DNA of 64,000 bases from Ereboglobus luteus (GTDB taxonomy: Bacteria > Verrucomicrobiota > Verrucomicrobiia > Opitutales > Opitutaceae), in the NCBI RefSeq assembly GCF_003096195.1, contig NZ_CP023004.1, positions 2,770,501 to 2,834,500 of the forward strand. The letters run 5' to 3'. Positions 59,416 through 64,000 of the stretch are shown here, in pieces (position 1 is the stretch's first letter; each line of letters starts with the position of its first letter). The position numbers and the translations under genes were made by a program. Under the pieces are notes generated by a model. The model was not told where the DNA came from. It ran no database searches and saw nothing but the letters and a program-made list of their open reading frames with translations.

Positions 59416-60546
59416 TTACTGATAGCGCGGGGACCATATTCTCGCCCTGTATATTGTGCAGGCGGGGGTGGTGCGTGTGAATGACAAATCGCCCGTGGCC
59501 GGGTCGTAGAAGGAAACCGTGTTTGTCGTGTAACGGCACGGGCCCGGTTTGTTGGATGACTCGGTGACAATAATTTTTCCGTTCTTCCCCGGCAGCTTCC
59601 CGGCCGATTTAATATTAACCCCGTCGAATCGCTGCGCGTCACCGGGGGCCGGCGTGAATGTTTTTTCTATTTTATTATAAATATATACTCCGGAATGATC
59701 GGCATACCATAGTTTATTAATATCATCAAAATCCGGGGAGAGGTCATGCGGCCATTTGAGTCCATTTGGGGCCGCTCCGCGCGGCCTGATACTTCTTTTG
59801 GACACATCCTCGGTGATTGTCGGACGCTCCTTCGTTCCGCCAATAATATAGGCAAAGATGCCGTGCCATTCCTTGCCCTCGATATGAATCGTGCCGCCCG
59901 CCCACAGGATGTTGTATGCCGGATCCCAAAGAAGGGCGTGGGCCGCGTAAAGCGGCGCCTCGGCATAATCATCCGTCACGGCGGGGTTGGAGGTGTTGTA
60001 TATTCGCACCCAGTTGCCCTTGCCGGGGCGGCGTTGTCCCGTTCCCGCGACGGCGAGGTTGCCGTTGGGGAGGAGTTCCACCGCGTGAATGTTCGGGTCT
60101 TCCGCCGACGGATAAATTTTCTCCCACAGTTTCTGTCCCTTTACATGGGTGCCGGCGGGCTCATGTGCCACCACGGCGAGCCAGCGTCCGCCCTGCACGG
60201 CGCAGACCGACGCGGCCTTGCCGGGAAATCCCGTTGTGTTGCGAAGCTTCAGGTCGCCCACGCCGGCTCCCATCGCCTTGATGGCGTCGGGGGAAAAGCC
60301 CAGTTCGGGCACGGGTTTGAACTGCCACAGCCGGGTGGATGCGTCCCATGTCGTGTTGTTGTAATTATAGACCTCCACTGATTTTTCGGCGGTGTTGCTG
60401 ATGGCGATGAAATCCGTGCCGGATGTTGGGGTGGGGGAGGGTGCTGCGGAAATGGCGCAAACTGAAAGCGCGGTGAGAATCAAAGTCGCCGCACGGTGTG
60501 CGACATGGAATCGTTTTGATGCAGGGGCGGGGTGTGGCGTTTTCAT
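59416..60546 (-). CDS. secreted DUF6528-like protein
   Basis: A 376-residue exported protein. The signal peptide (MKTPHPAPASKRFHVAHRAATLILTALSVCAISA) is followed by repeated beta-strand motifs (FIAISNTAEKSVEVYNY, IHAVELLPNGNLAVAGTG, HALLWDPAYNILWAGGT, KLWYADHSGVYIYNK) that suggest a propeller. It resembles DUF6528 proteins, which have no known function. It converges on the UroD-like gene and is followed on the same strand, downstream of the GH2 gene. It may bind or modify glycans but this is only a guess from context. The start at 60546 gives the signal peptide. Confidence 0.72.
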   Translation of the reverse strand: MKTPHPAPASKRFHVAHRAATLILTALSVCAISAAPSPTPTSGTDFIAISNTAEKSVEVYNYNNTTWDASTRLWQFKPVPELGFSPDAIKAMGAGVGDLKLRNTTGFPGKAASVCAVQGGRWLAVVAHEPAGTHVKGQKLWEKIYPSAEDPNIHAVELLPNGNLAVAGTGQRRPGKGNWVRIYNTSNPAVTDDYAEAPLYAAHALLWDPAYNILWAGGTIHIEGKEWHGIFAYIIGGTKERPTITEDVSKRSIRPRGAAPNGLKWPHDLSPDFDDINKLWYADHSGVYIYNKIEKTFTPAPGDAQRFDGVNIKSAGKLPGKNGKIIVTESSNKPGPCRYTTNTVSFYDPATGDLSFTRTTPACTIYRARIWSPRYQ

Positions 60547-60679
60547 AAAAGTTTTTTGCGATCTGAAATGCACACAATGGCTTCGCGATACGAATGCGAG
60601 GCAAACCTTGTTGCGGTCATGCGCAAGCTCGTCGGGCGGCTCGACAACGTCTTCGCCGCCCGGCGCCTTGCGTGGCGCG

Positions 60680-63600
60680 TTACCGCACGAAAACGAGATA
60701 CATGTTCGGCTGGTCGGGGAGGTCGCGCTTGGTTTCGACGTTGTCACCCATCGTCACGCTTTCGCCGGTTTTGGTTGAGCGTGTGAAAAGCGTCATGGGG
60801 CGGCCGAGGACGTTTATCTTTTGCGGCGTCTTCGCAAACTGGCCCGTGAGCCATGCGGGGCGCGGGAGGCGGTCGTCGTGCGCCACCGTGATCGTCGTGT
60901 TCGCGGGCACCGAGATTTCGACAAAATCAACCGCGCTGTAGAGCGCGTCGCCATTGGCGGCTTGTATCCAGTCTGCGGATACGAGCGCGGCGGGCAGGTC
61001 GGCGGGCAGCGGCGAGTCGATGTCAACGTAGGCGTTTTTGCCGGGGCGCGCGTCGATTTCAAGGTGCACGATCGCCGACGCGGGGCCGGAATAGGAATAT
61101 GTTTTTGTGTGGCGGCCGGACATTTTTTCGGCTGCTGCGGCGGCCTTGACAAGCGGGGGGCGGGGAGTGGCGAGGGCGGACCAGTCGGGGGTTTTTTGTG
61201 GCGCGAACTGACATGCCTGTTTTTCGGAGGCAGACTTGGCAGTCTGCGTTACGGCGGCGAGCGTTAGCGTCGCGTTTTGCAGTCCGGACGCGCGCGCGGT
61301 GAGCGTCACTTTGCCGGGGTTCGGCGTGCTGCGAAGCGCCACGCGGTTGATGCCGCATTCGAGGTCGAGCCAGGTGTTGTTGATCGATCCGGGTTTGCCG
61401 CTGTTGTAGCCGCCGCGCCAGAGGGCCGGGCCGGCGAGTTCGAAATCAACGCGGTCCTGCCATGTCGGGCAGCGGTTGCCGTCGGCGTCGATTGCCTCGA
61501 CATCGACGAGGGCGACGCTGGAGCCGTCGGCGATGAAATCCGGCGCGTTGTCGAGGAGCGTCATGCGCAGCGCCACGGCCGGGCCTGCGGTGCGGAGGGT
61601 GTGACTGGCGAGTTTTTTGCCGTCGCGATACGAGATCGCCGTGAGCGTGCCGGGTTCGAACGCGATGTCGGGGAATGTGAACAGATACGTTTGCTCGGGC
61701 GCGGCGCGGCCGAGGGATTTTCCGTTGAGCAACAATTCCACGCTGTCGACGTTGTTGTTGGCGACGACGTGGATCGTTTTTTTCGTGCCCGCCGGATACG
61801 TCCAGTGGCCGATGATGTGCGCGCGCGGGTCGTCGCGCCACATGACTTGGCAGACGTAATACGCCTCTTTCGGCAGGCGCACGCCGTCGACTTCGCCGGA
61901 GGCGCGGGCGACCTCGGTCTCGACGCGGCCGCCGCTGGTGCTGTCGGAAAAAATCCAGTTCGCGCCGCCGGAGTGCGCGGCGGGGCCGAGTTTTTTCAGG
62001 TAATGGGAGATTTGGTTGACGGCAAATTGCTCGGAGTTGAGGCGGTAGGTCTGGGTTTTTCCGGGCACGGCGGCGTAGCCGAAACTCGGAGGCGACTGGT
62101 CGTCCCAGACGCGGCGCGGGGATTCCTCGCGGTTGTATTCGCCCTCGACGACGGGCAGGCGCGCGATTTCGCGGCCGCCCTCGGTGCCAACGCCGATATC
62201 CATGAACTCGGCGGTGATCTCGTCGGCGCGGCGGTGCGCGTAAACGCGGCCTCCGTGCGGGTCGTATTTGTCCATGTGGCCGCGGAGCTCGGCGGCGTGC
62301 TCGCGCGTGACTTTCTGGTTGCCGCCCTCCCAGATGAGGATGCCGGGGTTGTTGCGAAAATAGATGATGATGTCGCGGAAGAGCGCGGAGCGCAGTTGCC
62401 ACGCGGCGCCGGTGGTGTCCTTTTCGCCGTCGGCGCCGGGTTGGAGCGCGATGATGCCGAGGCGGTCGCCGGCCTCGATGGAGGCGGGGCCTCCGGCGGC
62501 GTGGCCCCAGCGCACGAAGTTCGCGCCGGCTTCGCGCATGAGCGCCATCGTGTGGAAATGGAGCCAGTCGGGTTGCGCGGCGCCGAGGCCGGGCCATTCG
62601 TTGGTGGGTTTTTGCCCCCAACCGCGGAGCTTGAGGTGGCGGCCGTTGATGAAGAAGCCCTCGTCGGGCGTCCAGCGGACGGTGCGGATGCCGAGGGGGA
62701 TTTCGGCGCGGTCGATATTTTTGTCGTCAACGGCCAGCGTGCAGACGACGCGGTAGAGGTGCGGGTGGCCGGGTTCCCAGAGGAGCGGGTTGGCGATGTC
62801 GCCGCGCAGTTGGAGCGTGGCAGAGCGGCCGGGTGCGAGGTAGGCGGTGACGTTGCCGCGGTAAACGGAGCGGTCGCGGGCGTCGAGGATTTCGACGAAG
62901 ACGGTCGCGTTTTCACCGTCGGCGCGGTCGTTGCGGACGGGGACGTCGATGCCGACGCGGGCGTTTTTTGCGCTGATTTCGAGGGCGTAGGCGTAGGGAC
63001 CCTCGGTTTCGAGAAACGAGTAGAGCGGAAGCGTGATGTGGAGCGGGTCGGTGACGTGGAGGCGGACGTTGCGGTAAATGCCGCCGTGCGCGGGATGCCA
63101 GTGCGGGTTGTTCCAGGGGATTTGGTCGGCCCGCAGCTCGTCGAGCGAGGCGGGCATGTCGCGCTCCATTTTGACGAGCATGTCGTGGAGCGAGCCGGGG
63201 CGGTCGCGGCCGGGCGCGAGACGCGCGTTCGGGTCGGGATCCTTCATGAAGCGATTGTCGCTCATGACGGCGAGGACGTTGGGCTCGGAGTCGCCGGCGG
63301 GGCGCAGGTGCGGCGTGAGGTCGAAGCCGAACGGGCTGAAGCCGGTTTTGCTGGCGCCGAGTTTTTTGCCGTTGAGCCACACTTCGCCGATCTGGCGCAC
63401 GGCCTCGAATTCGATGAACACTTTTTTCCCGCGCCACGCCCCAGGCGTGGGGAAGGTCTTGCGATACCAGGCGCGGCCGCTCCACTGCTCCCATTCGCCG
63501 CGGTGGCCGGCGAGCGACCAGTTGTCGAATGTGTCGGTGTCGTTGAACGTGTGCGGGGCCGAGACGCGCTCCCACGCGCTGTCGTCATGCGCGGGATTGG

Positions 63601-63733
63601 CGGCGCCGGCGGGATCGGATTTTGTGAAACGCCAGCCGGGGTTAAAATCGATGGTGGCGCGCGGGCTGCCGGCGGCTTGCGCGACGAGGGTTAGGAACGC
63701 AAGGGCGAGGACGGGGACGGTGAGTTTTTTCAT
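60680..63733 (-). CDS. GH2 family glycoside hydrolase (beta-galactosidase-like)
   Basis: A 1017-residue secreted enzyme with GH2 layout. The signal peptide is MKKLTVPVLALAFLTLVAQA. The sugar-binding jelly roll follows (HDDSAWERVSAPHTFNDTDTF... WYRKTF... FIEFEAVRQIGEVWLNGKKLG), then the immunoglobulin-like domain and the TIM barrel (FINGRHLKLRGWGQ, MREAGANFVRWGHA). In the acid/base position the family NE is N-Gln (WEGGNQKV, Gln at about residue 473). The candidate nucleophile region is VVEGEYN near 528. A C-terminal Ig-like block (LRTAGPAVALRMTLLD) follows. An AGACTTGGCAGTCTGCG repeat at 61226-61252 encodes TQTAKSASEKQ. The start at 63733 gives the signal peptide. Confidence 0.86.
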   Translation of the reverse strand: MKKLTVPVLALAFLTLVAQAAGSPRATIDFNPGWRFTKSDPAGAANPAHDDSAWERVSAPHTFNDTDTFDNWSLAGHRGEWEQWSGRAWYRKTFPTPGAWRGKKVFIEFEAVRQIGEVWLNGKKLGASKTGFSPFGFDLTPHLRPAGDSEPNVLAVMSDNRFMKDPDPNARLAPGRDRPGSLHDMLVKMERDMPASLDELRADQIPWNNPHWHPAHGGIYRNVRLHVTDPLHITLPLYSFLETEGPYAYALEISAKNARVGIDVPVRNDRADGENATVFVEILDARDRSVYRGNVTAYLAPGRSATLQLRGDIANPLLWEPGHPHLYRVVCTLAVDDKNIDRAEIPLGIRTVRWTPDEGFFINGRHLKLRGWGQKPTNEWPGLGAAQPDWLHFHTMALMREAGANFVRWGHAAGGPASIEAGDRLGIIALQPGADGEKDTTGAAWQLRSALFRDIIIYFRNNPGILIWEGGNQKVTREHAAELRGHMDKYDPHGGRVYAHRRADEITAEFMDIGVGTEGGREIARLPVVEGEYNREESPRRVWDDQSPPSFGYAAVPGKTQTYRLNSEQFAVNQISHYLKKLGPAAHSGGANWIFSDSTSGGRVETEVARASGEVDGVRLPKEAYYVCQVMWRDDPRAHIIGHWTYPAGTKKTIHVVANNNVDSVELLLNGKSLGRAAPEQTYLFTFPDIAFEPGTLTAISYRDGKKLASHTLRTAGPAVALRMTLLDNAPDFIADGSSVALVDVEAIDADGNRCPTWQDRVDFELAGPALWRGGYNSGKPGSINNTWLDLECGINRVALRSTPNPGKVTLTARASGLQNATLTLAAVTQTAKSASEKQACQFAPQKTPDWSALATPRPPLVKAAAAAEKMSGRHTKTYSYSGPASAIVHLEIDARPGKNAYVDIDSPLPADLPAALVSADWIQAANGDALYSAVDFVEISVPANTTITVAHDDRLPRPAWLTGQFAKTPQKINVLGRPMTLFTRSTKTGESVTMGDNVETKRDLPDQPNMYLVFVR
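61226..61252. repeat. AGACTTGGCAGTCTGCG repeat inside the GH2 gene
   Basis: GGCAGACTTGGCAGTCTGCG at 61229-61248 equals the right arm of the full element at 34399-34466. It is read in frame and encodes the TQTAKSAS stretch between C-terminal beta-sandwich domains. Confidence 0.7.
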
Positions 63734-63895
63734 CGGAAAAAAGTTCCCATTAGCTCGCCTCGGCGCGCGGGGAAACGCAAGAGCCAAGATGGGCGTGCGC
63801 CCAAATTCGGAAAGGTGCCCGCGCGGACGGGAAGTGGCGGGGCGATAAAACTAGAAGAGAGGCGCGCTTCCTCCTCCGGCCGTGTTCAAGGCGGT

Positions 63896-63931
63896 AAAAT
63901 TAAAGAGGCCCGGACTTTTCATCCGAGCCTC
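63896..63931 (-). terminator. Rho-independent terminator at the right edge (minus strand)
   Basis: On the minus strand GAGGCTCGGA pairs with TCCGGGCCTC (one mismatch) around a 6-7 nt loop, followed by TTTAATTTT. It ends a minus-strand gene lying mostly beyond the window. Confidence 0.75.
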
Positions 63932-63958
63932 ATGGGTTCTATCTAAGAAAACAAACGC

Positions 63959-64000
63959 TTAACGGGAGGCATTGTGCCTGGTTCCGTGGCCGTATTCGAT
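63959..64000 (-). CDS. possible C-terminal end of a gene continuing past the window
   Basis: The minus strand reads IEYGHGTRHNASR then TAA at 63959-63961, followed by a terminator. Only 13 residues are visible, and another frame with a stop near 63943 is possible, so the product cannot be named. Confidence 0.3.
   Translation of the reverse strand: MEYGHGTRHNASR

Noticed and set aside
61277-63694. A long plus-strand Val/Gly-rich ORF opposite the GH2 gene
   Set aside because: Antisense shadow of the GH2 gene with no family motifs.

Overview
The window looks like a chromosomal segment of a Verrucomicrobium, most probably of the Opitutaceae. This is inferred, not proven. The grounds are GC-rich DNA, TonB-dependent receptors that begin with an EVVELSPFVV-type stretch, several very large secreted GH106-type glycoside hydrolases, a long-form (type 2) LeuA, and many short palindromic repeats of the kind I associate with PVC genomes.

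Layout. 1-7.6 kb: a YfhO-like membrane protein fused to a methyltransferase (5' partial, frameshifted), then minus-strand housekeeping genes (YfcE-type phosphoesterase, rhomboid protease, hisD, guaA). 8-10 kb: a sodium:solute symporter with a terminator. 10.2-16.5 kb: a minus-strand heavy-metal efflux operon (small Cys/His-rich exported protein, TolC-type channel, His-rich adaptor lipoprotein, CzcA/CusA pump carrying two frameshifts). 16.6-17.1 kb: a fluoride riboswitch and crcB. 17.3-26.1 kb: PgpH-type HD phosphohydrolase, an OppA-like binding protein, DUF456, aroQ, a Nif3-like protein, a methyltransferase and leuA. 26.6-34.3 kb: a TonB receptor, a BASS-type transporter, an HpcH/HpaI aldolase and a secreted BNR-repeat sialidase-like protein, with a divergent FCD-AraC fusion regulator. 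34.4-43.5 kb: adenosine deaminase, a lipoprotein, a peroxiredoxin, acnA, a STAS protein, an SGNH hydrolase, an exported Fe/Mn superoxide dismutase and hemC. 43.6-63.7 kb: a glycan-use locus with three GH106-type enzymes, a TonB receptor, a UroD-like protein, a DUF6528-like secreted protein and a GH2 enzyme.

The catabolic genes fit together as follows. Outer-membrane TonB receptors would import oligosaccharides. Exported GH106, GH2 and sialidase-like enzymes would trim rhamnose-, galactose- or acid-sugar-containing glycans. The aldolase and sugar or acid transporters would handle products inside the cell. A conserved block of about 80 bp upstream of both the second GH106 gene and the neighbouring TonB receptor suggests common control.

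The most unusual feature is a large set of palindromic repeat elements. They share one design: two imperfect inverted arms of about 20-45 bp around a short spacer, often built from 7-9 bp units. Their sequences differ between subfamilies. Some sit between genes. Others lie in frame inside acnA, czcA, a GH2 gene, a TolC signal peptide and probably pgpH. Three frameshifts all fall at runs of six G or C where seven would restore the frame. A C22 tract lies just upstream of the third GH106 gene.
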